A DNA stretch of 64,000 nucleotides from Siphonodentalium dalli (Eukaryota; Mollusca; Scaphopoda; Gadilida; Siphonodentaliidae): contig CP136061.1 of NCBI GenBank assembly GCA_032622095.1, positions 5,218,734-5,282,733 on the forward strand. Reading direction: 5' to 3'. Below are positions 22,968 to 35,138 of the stretch, in pieces; positions within the stretch are counted from its first letter, which is position 1; every line of letters starts with the position of its first letter. The notes below the pieces were generated by a model, which saw only the letters and a program-made list of their open reading frames with translations, was not told the DNA's origin and did not search any database. The translations under genes and the position numbers were made by a program.

Positions 22968-23101
22968 ACAGGGCATAACTGTAACAATCACAATGTGGTC
23001 AATGAACCGGTTCCAATGATATCCATATTTGTATGGTGTTATTGAGACAGACCGAAGATATTTTAGGCTGTTTTTGGCCGCTTTGTTGGGTAAAGGGTTA
23101 A

Positions 23102-23869
23102 AGATGTATTATGCAGGATTCATTGCAGACATGCACTTGCAACAACAACAACATACATAGATGATTTCTAATGACTCGCAATTCTATACGTAATTTATTA
23201 ACCGCGCGAGTGGACTAACTTCAATTCGAGCTGAGCTTTTGCGTGGCTCGAATCGAATTGATGATGATGATGATGATTGTTTATTTGTATAATATTTACA
23301 AGCTTATGACAATGGTGATAATAAACCACAGGGGCATGTAACGCGCTCCGCTGTCCACCCCCCTTTTGCACTGCCCATATACGCCGCCCTATATACGCGC
23401 CTTCTTCGCGTTAATGGAACATTATATAGACAAGGGGCTCTGTAGAAATTCAACGTTTCACCATCGCTCGGGAGTCGCACAAATGTGAAGCTATATTATG
23501 CGAAGTAAACATATACAATGATGTAATTTCTTCAACTCAAGTAACTATCAAAAGCCTCCGATTGATAAGGTATGTGTATAATGTATAAATGTGTACCGGT
23601 ATAGGAATATTCCGTGTTTGTCTCATCTTGCAATGTATTGTATTGTTGGGGCGATGGGTGCAATACCGTCACCAAACAAATGCGACAGAAGATGATACAA
23701 TCCGAAAACATTCATATGCATTATGTGTCTCGTCAACTCTTGAGAGTTTGTCCTGGATTATTGTTCAAAATGGAATTGAATTATCATCCATGTAGAGGAG
23801 CAAAACAAGTTTATATTTCACGATTTTCGGTCTACTTTCATCAGAAAACTCCGAAATGTTGCCATCTGT
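23102..23869. other. Intron 1 sequence with a partial foldback and ATG trinucleotide repeat
   Basis: Sequence at 23170-23262 resembles the left part of the hairpin at 46712-46832 (ctcgcaatt...tattaacc) and has its own apex gagctgagc...gtggctc. A (GAT)n run at 23261-23277 leads into 'tgtttatttgtataatattta', which could be the 3' end of a reverse-oriented LINE, but I cannot confirm this. The rest is unassigned. Confidence 0.45.
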
Positions 23870-24740
23870 AAATTATACCATGACGTTATCATAATGTATA
23901 TCTCGAAGTGGGTACACTTCGATATAATAGCACAAAATAATCGGAGTCTTGCTTTTGTATTCTGCCATACCGAAATTTCTAAAATTGATTTTGTTTCTTC
24001 TGAATTTTGGGGTGGGGGTGACACAATCTACCACCACATAACATCTATGGCAAAGAATGACATCATTATCCTACAATCATATGCAGTATATATTTCCACA
24101 AGTTGCTATATTATATACGGGATCTCCATTCAATGCAATACTGAATAATCGCCTGTTAAGAGGGGCGAAACAACTGAAAATGAATGATTGTTTTGTCTAT
24201 TTTCCACGTAAATTTTTACATCTAACACCGCAATCATGGCATTGCATTACTTTGTATTTATAAGTGTGTAACCTGCTATATCGTAGCACAAACATATCCC
24301 GAATACCTGTTCTTCTGTGTTCATTTGTGCCGAATTTCCCTAAAACAGTGACTTTTTGCTGAATTTTGGGGTGAGGGTTGAAATAATCTTATATAACACA
24401 TGACGTGTTAAATATGATGACATATTCAGCATACTGTCGTATGCGGTATATGTATACGCACTTTTCAAGACTATATACGATATCCCCGGTCAAAACAATA
24501 TTGATCTATCGCCCATTAAGTGAGGCAAAAAAATTGAAAAATTGCGCTGTTTTGTCTATTTTTACAATAAATCTAAAACAAATCTTCGTTATATCAGAGA
24601 GATCGTACCACTATCATAGTAAATATCTAGAGGTATGTAGACTACAATATTATTTTAGCGCAAAATGTTCGCGTTTCTATACTTTTATTTCTCATTTTGC
24701 CGAATTTTACAAAAACAGGGATTTTTGCTGAATTTTGGCA
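23870..24740 (+). repeat. Degenerate ~365-bp tandem repeat, about 2.5-3 units
   Basis: The box 't(g/t)ctgaattttggg' recurs near 23998, 24357 and 24728. Each is preceded by 'ccgaa(a/t)tt...aaaa' and followed, where complete, by a 'catatgcagtatat' or 'cgtatgcggtatat' box and 'gcg(a)aacaactgaaaa' or its variant. Overlapping frames in three registers are by-products. Confidence 0.8.
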
Positions 24741-25148
24741 CTTAATCAGCTAAAAATCATCTTTTGCATCATTTGTATATTTCACACCGGGTCCTATCCG
24801 ATGCGGAATGTCATAACCTTCAAAATGATGTATCACAAGCCCGTGTGTGGTGCCGATGGACTAAACTTTCTGAAATCGGTTCCGTCCGCTTCACTATTCC
24901 ACCAATAATGAAGTATTTATTGATTTGCAACTGCGTATACGTCAGACGTTATAATATGATACATGGACATCATAAAGACATTAGTTCGCATAAATAAAAG
25001 ATGACAATTGGGTTTCACATATTGAGATGCATCAATCAATCTAGTGGGTTGGACTAAGATCTCGAGGATACCTGGCTATCATATCTCCATGACGATACAG
25101 ATGTTTTAAAGAAATGTCCAGGTGCTCCTCTGTTCATGGTGCTATATA

Positions 25149-25367
25149 ATGGCTAAATATTCTCAGTTTCAACGAAATGTTGCTGCGCGGGCATATCAGC
25201 CACATTTGCCAGACACAGAGCGAGATTTTGAGTTGTTTATGTCAGTCGATGAGTCTGTTCTAAACCCCTTGTCAGATGTCAATATTGGGAGGATCATGAA
25301 AAGTCATGTGCTACTAACTGCATTTTATTGTATATCAGAAGAAACTATATATGACTACACACTGTGA
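25149..25367 (+). CDS. 72-codon frame of unknown function in duplicated segment
   Basis: ATG at 25149 opens MAKYSQFQRNVAARAYQPHL and runs to TGA at 25365-25367. It is acidic in the middle (DTERDFELF) and has no signal peptide or membrane segment. The other copy of the segment has the same frame with an early stop at codon 4. I recognise no family. It may be an exon of an unknown transposon or simply chance frame. Confidence 0.25.
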   Translation: MAKYSQFQRNVAARAYQPHLPDTERDFELFMSVDESVLNPLSDVNIGRIMKSHVLLTAFYCISEETIYDYTL

Positions 25368-25799
25368 CCACTATTTTTGAACGGGTCTTCCATATAACCT
25401 GACAAATTGTAACTTTTTTTGTGGAAACTGTATTGAATGGAACAGTCTCAATTTTGTTATAATATATATGCAATTATCTGACGGTTCGAGGTCTCTCAGT
25501 TTGCACGAATATATGTATCTCTTCAATAGAATGATAAATATACGTTTAATGCTTCTTCTATGTATCTCTTTTTGCTAGCTCATTGTGTGAATGTCCTGAT
25601 TGCCATCCCCATATAACTATGACAATTAAGAAGATATAATTGTTCAAGTGACTGGGTTACCATTTGTCGGGATTGTGAAATGTGAACGCCCAAATCTCCT
25701 TAAAATGATATGGAGATGGCCTGGTTGACTATATATAACTTATATGTGGATATCGGCGAATAGCAATCTTATCTATGATAGTGCATATCCGCTCGCCAT

Positions 25800-27290
25800 C
25801 CGTGACGCAAACGACACCAAATGTGATTTAATTCATGGTATATCATTAGATAAAAACATGTATGAATTTGTTGGAAATTAGTGCCAAATATATTTGTATC
25901 AGCTTTTGCCTCTTCGATTGTACCGCGTGAAGTTATATATATAACACACAGACAGACCGAAAGACAGACAGCACAATTTGATTTCTTGTATCATTTGAGA
26001 AGAACGTGTCTGAATTTGATGGTAATTGGTACTAAAAATATTTTGTATCAGATTTTGGTGACCCTCCCGTCCCTATTTCGGACTCAAGCTGCACACACTA
26101 AGACTCATTAGAGATTAGAGATGCATATATATGAAATTGGTGAAAATTGGCGAGTATACAAATTCGTATCAAATTGAAGGTCCCCATATCTCTCACCCAT
26201 AGGGCACCAATTTGTTGTGTCTAAACCACACGATAATATTCCTCGTATTACGGAGAAGAATATGTATCAATCTGGTGGAAATTGGCACTAAACATATAGC
26301 TATAATGTCCCTCTCATCTCTATACACCACTGACTCGGATGGCCCCACTTGTGACATCCTTAAACCACACAATTACACTCCTGATATCATGTAGATGATT
26401 GTTTATAAGTTTGGTGATAATCGGCGACTAAACAATGATTTTGATAATCAAATTTAGTGCCAATCCCTCCCTCCCGATCTCTCACCTAAACAGCACCACT
26501 ATGGCGTCTTTAAATCACACGATCAGATTCCTCGTATCATGGATAAGAACGTGTATCAATTTGGTGGAAATTGGCGCCAAAAAAATTGTGCATCAATTTT
26601 GGTGCCCCTGTCCCTTTCAATACACCCCTGACTCGAATGAGGCCACACTTGAAAGAAATAAGCCACACCATTTGACTCATCATACCATGGGGATGCTTTT
26701 GTATAAGTGTGATGGCAATCGGCGACTAAACCAATTATTATCAAATTTAGTGCACACCCCTCCCAATCTCTCATCCAAACGACAACAATTTGGGGTTGTT
26801 AAATCGCACAATTAGATTCCTTGTATCATGAAGAAGAATATATATCAATTTGGTGGAAATCGGCGCTAAAATAAGTTTTATCAATTTTGGTGCCCCTCTC
26901 CCCTTTCGTGCAAATCTGACTCGAACGACGCCACTTTTGATATATTTAAACGACACCGTTGGATTCTTCATATCATGGGGATGATTATATGTATGTTTCG
27001 TGGCAATCGGCGACAGAAAAAAATTCTGACCCTCCCCCTTCCGGGCACCCATGACGCGAACGGCGCGACTTTTGCCATATTTAAAACACACCATTAGATT
27101 CCTCATATTATGGGGATGATAATATATAAGTTTCATGGCAATCGCCGACAAATTTTGTTTCTGCCCCTCCCCCTTTTCTGCCCCCGACAACAACGGCGTC
27201 ACTTTAGAAAAATTTAACACCGACCATTATCTTTCTCGTAAAATGTTACTCCTAGTAGACCCCTTTGGCATCATCTAGATGGTCCCCTGT
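25800..27290 (+). repeat. Degenerate ~135-150 bp tandem array, about 10 units
   Basis: This is the copy-2 version of the array at 13650-14745. Boxes lie near 25873, 26020, 26145, 26278, 26415, 26566, 26713, 26855, 27003 and 27140. It ends in the same 'gatggtcccctgtgaattt' and ACAG run (27306-27325). Copy 1 has lost two units at the left and one near the right. Frames inside are repeat-derived. Confidence 0.88.
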
Positions 27291-27426
27291 GAATTTACAT
27301 AGAACACAGACAGACAGACAGACAGACATTCGCAAATATAGATATAAGAAGATAATGAAATATTGGTTAAATTTGACACAGGCAAACACAAATTCCGCTG
27401 TTCAGGGCAGCGTGGTGAACTGAATT

Positions 27427-28545
27427 GCACCCGGAACGATTAGTCCAGGAGATATTGATCGACCTCTGCACGCCCCCCCCCCGGGACTCAACTTCACGCC
27501 ACTAATTTTCTTTCTTAATGTCTTCTCTAATTTGTTTCTGTTGAAAACAGTGGCCGCAGAGACTCCAGACAAGATGACATCAATCATGACGGCCATTTTG
27601 TATATGCACCAGCCACCAGGTCTCTTTGATCACCATTATATCAAAGATGATATCACATGTGGTCTTGTTTCCGCTCGATTCGTTATGCATTACAAATTAG
27701 CCAGAAATCCGACACCAGAATCCAATATGGCGGTCAAAATGGCCACCGGAATGTGAAAATATGCTATTTTTCTGACATTGCACCACATTTCGTTTGTCTC
27801 TGTGGGGAATAGTGGCATCTTGGCGTAAATTTATACATTTGTCGTATAGAAGAGTCATTGGCGAACACAAGGGGACCATAATATATATTCATTGTGAGAT
27901 ATTATTGTCCGATATCAGGTTTTCCCAAATACCGGTATAACAGGTTAAAGCCGAACCGACGCTAATAACGCGATGTAATGTTTCGAATCAATGAATATCA
28001 TTGCCATCATAACAACACCTATGCATATATGTGCAGGAGATACTCGAGCTAGGATTCGTCTTATACCTGAGTTGAGGAATATTCGCCCAAATCCAAGATG
28101 GCGGCCAATAAGCCACCGAAATAGAAAAATCGCCGAAAATCGCTGATTTTAACATCAGTGAACGTTATTGTCACGACAACTCCATATCTGCTTACTATTG
28201 TGAGTTGGGAACACTTAGGCGAAGAACTGTCCTTGTACCATATCTAAATAAAGGTCTCCCAAATCCAAAATGACGCCCACAATGGTGGACAGATTTTGAA
28301 GAATTACCGAAATTCCCTCATATTCACATCGTTGAGCATTATTGTCGAGACAATTCCACCGATTCTTACAGTTGAGTTGGAAATACTGAGGCGAAGTAAT
28401 TACCTTACATCGCATACAAGACATTGTTTTCCAAATAGAAGACGGCGGCAAAAATGGCGACCAAAATTTGAAAACATGCCTACATTCATTTACTTTCTTA
28501 CGATGGGCGTTATTGTTTTGCGATTTCTACCCACCATTACATGTT
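27427..28545 (+). repeat. ~172-bp array with 'aagatggcggcc' boxes, copy 2
   Basis: This is the counterpart of 14868-15985 within the second 4-kb segment, nearly identical and in the same orientation. Confidence 0.85.
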
Positions 28546-29059
28546 GATATGGAATATTAATATGAACTATGTATTCATTTGAGGTTGGCAATTGATACTG
28601 TGGGTATATTATGCATTATGGTCCTCTACGCCTTAGCAGAAAGGCATCCGTCAAATGTCAGGCTTTCAACATTCGAAGCCATATACAGAAGTTTTCCGGG
28701 TACGTCAGTGAATTAGATGAGTATGTGAATTGATGAATCATATATTGAGAAGTGGATGTTTGGGAAGATCATCAGGTGTACATGTTGTTATCCCCATTAG
28801 GTCACCAAAGCTGAAAATACGCAGATAGAGGCCGCCACCGCCATATACATTGTTTGAAACAACCGGATTAGTGGGACCTTTCTACAAAGAAGTTTAGAAA
28901 ACTGTGTTGGTGTGAGAGAGATAGATTAATCTGACGAAGAGACGGAAACTGGTCCAGATAATGATGAATGTGGCAAATCAGAATGAACTCAGGTACTGTT
29001 GTTTTGATTCTTGGAAGTCAAACTATGACTATTCGGCGCACCTATATACGGTTACTGCC

Positions 29060-29720
29060 ATTATCGGTGCTTAGTGGATGATAGATTTTGAAATGCCACA
29101 TCACGATTATTAATTGTGGGTTTCCATTCTTCCAGAAGGCTACGACTTATGAGATGGCTTATATTATGTACCGTTTTTGTCCATCGAAATAATGACAAAA
29201 AGTTGAAATTAGTATGTGATAATATCGACTTCTTTTTCATTTCTGGCCACCAGTTTGGTCGCCATCTTGACTGTGAGAATTTGCCAAACTCATTTGAGTA
29301 CTTCATATACATTTTCCATATGAACATGTAATTGTGGGCACAAGGCCCATCGTAAGAAAGTAAAGGAATGTGAGCTTGTTTTCAAATTTCGGCCGCCATT
29401 TTGCCATCTTTGTCGCCATATTGGATTCTGGTATCGGATTTTTGGCAAGGGTTGTATATTAGCATAATATAACGAATCGAGCAGAAAACAAGACCGCATG
29501 TGATATCATTTTCACTATAACGGCGATCAAAGAGACCTGGTGCATATAAAAAATGGAGGTCATGATGGACGCCATCTTGTCTGAAGTCTAATATAACTTT
29601 TCTAAAGGAATTCTGGTTAACCGAAAAAATTAGAGGAGACATTAAGAAAGAAAATTAGTGGGATGAAGTTGAGTCCTGGTGGAGCAGAGGTCGACCAATA
29701 TCTCCTGGACTAGATGCCTC
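29060..29720 (-). repeat. Inverted, diverged partial copy of the 172-bp array
   Basis: Read on the - strand, 29720 back to about 29340 matches the left part of the 14868/27427 arrays in order: 'ccaggagatattg(a/g)tcgacctctg', 'agacaagatgg...atcatgacc', 'ccaggtctctttgatc' and 'ccaatatggcg'. Divergence is clearly greater than between the two direct copies. With 27427-28545 it forms a large imperfect inverted repeat. Confidence 0.82.
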
Positions 29721-29959
29721 AAATTTGAGCGCCATGTTTACTAAGTTAGATTTTCAAGGTCACAAGTCGAAGTCTCAAAAGCGATCGAGTTATCTCTCAT
29801 ACTATACATTTTGCCTTCACCATCTACACTATTGTTGTCATTGTTTTTATTGACGCGGGACTATTGTGAAATGCCGTCGTTCAATGGGAAAATAAAATTA
29901 AATATGTGACAACCATAGTTGAATGCAATAAAAAACACAGTACTAAATAATATCTGCCA

Positions 29960-30080
29960 TTGTATACGAAATATACAGGTTTCGGCATCCGGCGTACTGA
30001 CACTCGGCATCCGGAATACTCTATATTGACCCCGGAATCCGGCGTACGAAAAGGGGGTGGTCCCCCTCATATATAGAACA
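29960..30080 (-). repeat. Second copy of the 'ggcatccggaatact' repeat
   Basis: This carries 'ggcatccggaatact' boxes and 'ggtggtccccctcatatata', the reverse of the arrangement at 12050-12165. Confidence 0.7.
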
Positions 30081-30122
30081 AGTGAGAGCGCTTCCAGCAT
30101 GGATGTCGTAATACTGAATGCC

Positions 30123-30219
30123 GGCTCATACGGACCCTGGCTCATACGGACCACCGGCTGATACGGATCTTGGCTCTTACGGACCCTCGGCTTATACGGA
30201 CCCAGGCTGATACGGACCT
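30123..30219 (+). repeat. 16-17 bp tandem repeat, 6 units
   Basis: Units of the form ggctcatacggaccct start at 30123, 30139, 30156, 30172, 30189 and 30205. The - strand reads as a short PYxP-rich frame, which I regard as incidental. Confidence 0.9.
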
Positions 30220-30596
30220 CAATTAAAATATACAATTTTATTTATAGTTTCCTTTCATTTAAATAAATTAAAATGGCTACATATATACTAAAATAACAAA
30301 ATATGAATATAATGAGGCACAACAAAAGTGTAACAACGATTCACCAGACGATCATTATTCATACTGTACGAGTAGTCTGTCCACAAGAACATCGTGCAAC
30401 TCTTACCGGTCGTCTCCCTCGTTTTCATCTCCTGTCATCTGTGCATCTTCCCTTCAGAAACATGCTTCAGATCACCACCGGAATTATAAATGCAATTACA
30501 AAAATGTCAATTTAGATTGTGAAATTAAAAATTAATTATGCCGGGATGGTCGAAAGATCGAGTGATCTTCGCCTTCACCCCTGCCAGTCAGCAACA

Positions 30597-31135
30597 AGAG
30601 AACGCATTGGCCTAACAAATGTCATACTATTTGTTATAATTGTTAACATTTATAAGGACAAAATTATAACAAATTGGTAAAGAGTGTAAGAAAAAATTAT
30701 AAAGATGATAAATTTGTTAATGAATATAAGAAATAATGATAAAAGTTGTTGAAGAATATAAGAAAAAACGATAACATTGTTACAAAATGTAAGAAAAAAA
30801 GTAGAAAACAATTAAAATTGTTAAAGAATGTAAGAAAAAATGATAAAAACAATGATAAACATTGTTAAAGTGTGTAGGAAAAAAATATGAGATAAAGTTG
30901 ATAAAGAATGTAAGAACAAAATGATAAAAAATGATAAAGTTGATAAAGAATGTAAGGAAATTCTAAAAATGTTAAAGAATATAAGAAAACATGATAAAAA
31001 TTGTTAAAGAATATAAGAACAAAATATAAAATTTGTTAAAGAATGTAAGAAAATTGATAAAAAATGATAAGAAAAATTGTTAGGCCAAAGCATTCTCTTA
31101 TATATGCGATGCGACCTCCGCTTCTGGTCGTCAAC
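30597..31135. repeat. AT-rich minisatellite bounded by hairpin remnants, relative of the MITE interior
   Basis: The block begins 'agaacgcattggcctaaca' and ends 'ttaggccaaagcattctctt...gcgatgcgacct', matching the hairpin arms of 22697-22967. Between them are about 18 irregular units of the type 'gttaaagaatgtaagaaaaa' plus 'atgataaaa'. Compared with the MITE the spacer has expanded from about 130 to about 480 bp, and the hairpins are incomplete. No TTAA-bounded outer repeats are seen. Confidence 0.75.
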
Positions 31136-32117
31136 GACAAAACACAATTTAGTTTTTATTAAACATAGGTCTAGTTATACGTAATTATTGAGATTATGCA
31201 GTGCTATTCTGAACTAAGTTTAATGAAATAGTTAACCAATACTGGTGGACAAATACTAATCAAAATTATATAAGATAAAACAAGGACATGAAACCAGATT
31301 CGCCGTCACTCAAACAGTCAAGTGAGAGTTTTAACCCTATACTAAAACATCTGTGCATCATCACGAGTAGTTATCCCTTATGGAATGTTCAGATACTAAG
31401 CTCATCACACGACCATTTGATTGATCTTATTATCTAAACATTTCCCCCAATAAATATGACTCCCGTTCATGTTTATTGACCTGGGCATCGTCTGTTTATA
31501 TTTGTATATCCATGAAAATAGACCATTCCGATGTACACTCTAAACTGACTGGAAGAATCCGTTTAGTAGAGAAAGTACACTACAACAATCCCTAATTCTC
31601 GACACTCATGCTGTCGGTGTTGAGTTGGTCACTAGTCCAGACACATTAGGTTTCACTACGGCAAACAATAGGGGAAAGCTAAAATTTTCAGGGATTAATA
31701 AGAACATGTTTATGAACAACTTGGCGAAAGTCCCCTAGAATCCGAGTTGAGTTTTTTTAGATATCATGATTTTTCGTAATGCTGCAAATTCAGACGAAAT
31801 TCCATTAGACCATATGCGAATGCAGTCACATGTAGGCTAATCTATGGACTCAATCTTCACACATATGGCGTCCATCATCATGGAGCAGGTGTCGATAGGT
31901 ATGCTTATTAGCAGTCGATATTCCATAATTGTGATGACATTTATTGCCGAAGAGAACATATAAATCGCAATGGTGATTCAAAATTATCCTAACAAAAGAG
32001 GGCGAATAAAGTTATTCAGACGACAATGAGCTAAAATATGAACAGTGGTTAATACAGAAAAGGAAAGTGATAAGATATATCGAACTATCACCATCCTTAA
32101 GATTGTATAGCCGGAAA
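31136..32117. other. Unassigned intron sequence
   Basis: No gene or repeat recognised. Confidence 0.4.
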
Positions 32118-33965
32118 TATAACACTACCCCCTAAAACGTACGCCATGGCTTTGAGCATCTGAAAGGCAAAAATACCACATAATAGTCCTGGCGTTTGGC
32201 GTAACAATTGTGCAAATGGTGATAACACTATGAAACTTGGCACATAGGTTCCTTATACACTATTACACATTTTCAGATGTTTAGACATCGCGGCAGGTCC
32301 TTCCTTGGCAACGGTTGCTAGGAAACTATTACACATCGAAGATATACAAATATGACTGATATTATGGCAGTTTTAACAATCTAACCTACGTCATGCAGCA
32401 TTTGTATTGTGAAAATAATATTAGTTGTTGTTAGAGTGGATCTGGCTGGAAAATTACCATAGTTCTTACTTACAGGGGTGGTAACGGTTGCTAGGGACAT
32501 ACCCGAAATCGAAAAATGCCGAGCTGACTGATATTATGGTAGTTTTGACAAACTAATATAAACTAGGTCATTATCATTTTATGGTGAAACAATTGTAATA
32601 GTTATTGTCAGTGTGGGTTCGACTTTTAATATTACTATATATTTCTGGTAACGGTTGCTAGGGATATACCAGACATAGAAAAATGCACACATGACTGATA
32701 TTATGGTAGTTTTAACAAACTAAACTACCTCATGTAACATTTTTATATTGAAAACAATTATTATAATTGTTGTTAGTGTGAACATGGCAGTAAAGTTGCC
32801 ACATTCGTTACTAACGGGTGGTGTAATGGTTGCTATGGACATATCCACCTTTGAAAACATACCATATGTATGAGTTTCTGGTAATAACTGATATAACTGT
32901 TTCATAATATGGTATTAGTTTCGGGAAATTTACATGACATAATTATTTTATAATATGTCATATTATGCTTATATTGACAATAGTGTATAACTAAATGTTA
33001 TTGTGTTGTGTACTGATGCATTCTCGTGTGACAAATTGGTATTGAGGTTTCATTGGTGCTTGGTAACCACCTACCATTGACAAATCTTCTTTAAACTGAC
33101 AGAATATTCAGTTAGTTTTATCAGAATCACATACATGTGTGGAGTTTATTATTGTTTCTTCCATCAATCGATTATTGGAATACATTTTAATGAGATGTAA
33201 AAATATTGACCCACATTTATGACGATACCACCTGAACCCCCAATGGAATCGGACATTCGCACTACATTTGACAATGACATCCATGCAGAACACTATATCA
33301 CATTGTGGTAGCATCCGCATACTAGTTGCCATACGGTAGGAACTAACTTTGTTTCCTTCCTATCCATGCCATAACTACATTATATGTCAATACATGGCCA
33401 TGAGTCATTTACAAGTCTATATGAGCTCGTACATGAGCGTGGCCTATATATTTCAGATTGAGATACCATGAACTACCCTTTGGAACCGGTGACCATTTCC
33501 CATTTACATGGGCAGCCATGGGCCCATTGCCAACCCATAGGTACTAAGGAACTGCATCCAATGACGTGTCTTAACTACTGTGTCCATGTCATAGAAAGGG
33601 GCCTGAACCAATGATATACTATTTAGGGCTGGTTCTATTGCTTTGACGTATAGACCAGGGTACATATCATGCGTTCATAACTATAGGCACCTGTGTATTT
33701 GCACTACATGTGGTGTTCATATGGGTCCATGGCATATGCATTAATCCGATTCCGGGTAGTTGCCTAGCAACCGTTGCTAAGAAGAGCCTGTCGCAAGTGT
33801 CACCACATGTGAAAATGAGCAGTAGCATATAAGTAACACGTGTACTAAGTTTCATGCTTTTATCCCGCTTTTCACAATTGGTGTGTTTTCTACAACAAAC
33901 ACTTGGACTAGCGGAAGAGCAAAATGTGACCAGAGCCAGTTTAGGGGGTAGGGTTATGTTTTTAC
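32118..33965. mobile_element. 1.85-kb foldback element with long diverged inverted ends
   Basis: The left end (32130-32325: ataacactaccccctaaa ... atgaaacttggcac ... gcaacggttgctagg) reappears inverted at the right end (33765-33965: ataaccctaccccctaaa on the - strand, then atgaaacttagtac and gcaacggttgctagg). Internally there are four units of about 170 bp keyed on 'ggttgctagg' at 32313, 32486, 32653 and 32828. No transposase frame is seen. Frames of 60-103 codons inside are unsupported. The target duplication is not resolved. Confidence 0.72.
32313..32870 (+). repeat. ~170-bp tandem repeat, about 3.5 units
   Basis: Periods between 'ggttgctagg' boxes are 173, 167 and 175 bp. Each unit also has 'tgactgatattatgg(c/t)agtttt' and a 'gttgttagtgtg'-like box. 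Confidence 0.85.
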
Positions 33966-34189
33966 AAGTATTGACCACTTATCATAGGTATAGTTGCTAA
34001 TCCCGCCTATTGTATTGCAGGAGTGATGTATCAGACAGAAGTTTCTCTTGGTAATAATGGTTTGACAAACGTTGTTTTATTATTCATCTGGATTCCACCA
34101 CGAATGCCTTCAGACACTTTACAGGTCCCTTATTAAAAAAAACGAAGGCATCGTGGACTGCTGCATGAAGTCTCAAATTGGGCCCCGGT

Positions 34190-34320
34190 CAGTGTTTGCG
34201 CTGGACCGAAAAAAACTTTAGCCAATATTTTAGCCAAATGAAAATTATATTAGCCAAATGAAAAAAACTTTAGCCAAATGTTTTTTGGCCAAATTAAAAA
34301 AAACTTTGGCCAAATTAAAT
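34190..34320 (+). repeat. Short 'tagccaaatgaaaaaaactt' repeats
   Basis: Five to six imperfect copies of 'tt(a/g)gccaaat' with A-rich spacers. No function evident. Confidence 0.7.
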
Positions 34321-34483
34321 CATCGTTTTCTGGTCGGTTCACAATTAATTACTAAATCGTAAAATCTAACATACACAGGTAAAATACACAATAATTTAAA
34401 TAATTTTGATGAACTAGAAGTATTTTTATATATATCATTTATTAAAAATGTATTAATCTTTATGTGAAAGAGTGATTTGGGGA

Positions 34484-34506
34484 GGGGGGGGGGGGGGGGG
34501 GGGGGG
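34484..34506 (+). repeat. G23 homopolymer
   Basis: Twenty-three consecutive G residues. The exact length is likely unstable in reads and assembly. Confidence 0.9.
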
Positions 34507-35138
34507 TAACCTCCACTAAGAACAAATGCAATGTTTAATATGTAGGCTACCATAATGTGAAGTAAGTATTAATAATTACTATATACATGTATATATATCG
34601 GTATAACCTATCAGAAGTTGTGTATGTTTATATACCTGTGTACATGGATGTATATCTTCTACTTTGTCATTTTGACATATTAAAATACCTTAATTATGGT
34701 TATATATAGTATATACAAAAATACAACAAAGTGATGTGGAAAGATACTAATACTTGCTGATAACATGATTTCAGTAAATACAAGGAAGTGTACAGTACAT
34801 GTAGTCATATATGTATGTAATCATGTATGTGTCTTGATTCATGTGTACACTCAGGGGTAAAGTGGCACATGTAATTTATGAAACATTTGTCTATATTAAA
34901 GCATGATGCATTGAGTGTGATCCCAGCACAGTGATACATGTCATACATACAATTTGGTGACCCATCATGGGATTTGTATGCATGTATGTGTTGATTGATT
35001 CACATATCTAAGGGTATTTAAGGTGGCCTATGCCCTTCATGCGACAGTTTTCTATAATCTAAGCAATGTGTTCAGTTCCGATAGTACTAAAGAAATTGGT
35101 AACACATCATGCGATTTGTATATATGTATATATATATA
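34507..35138. other. Unassigned intron sequence
   Basis: AT-rich, with TACATGTA near 34586 and 34799 and a TA-rich run just before the Helitron. No gene seen. Confidence 0.4.

Larger units (their letters stand above)
22671..23097. mobile_element. piggyBac-type MITE with TTAA target duplication
   Basis: Terminal inverted repeats CCCTTTACCCAACA (from 22671) and its complement (to 23097) are flanked on both sides by TTAA (22667-22670 and 23098-23101). A TTAA target with CCC-beginning ends is the piggyBac signature. The 427-bp interior has no transposase. It holds two near-identical 69-bp hairpins (22697-22765 and 22899-22967) around an AT-rich minisatellite of 'aagaatgtaagaaaaaat' type units. 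It lies just inside intron 1 of lectin gene 1. Confidence 0.88.
24897..28881 (+). repeat. Duplicated 4-kb segment, copy 2 (inside lectin intron 1)
   Basis: This matches 12696-16751 nearly base for base. It keeps about 280 bp near 25816-26090 and one extra array unit near 27085-27190 that copy 1 has lost. It shows the empty site for the 443-bp insertion ('gggtatattatgcattatgg', near 28610). Near the right end it has an extra 'ccatatacattgttt' at about 28841. A 3-bp CTA flanks both ends and may be chance. Confidence 0.93.

Noticed and set aside
12696..28881. The two 4-kb copies as LTRs of one 16-kb retroelement
   Set aside because: No primer-binding site, polypurine tract, integrase or protease between them; a LINE, a host exon and a MITE lie in between, and no 5'-TG...CA-3' ends are seen.
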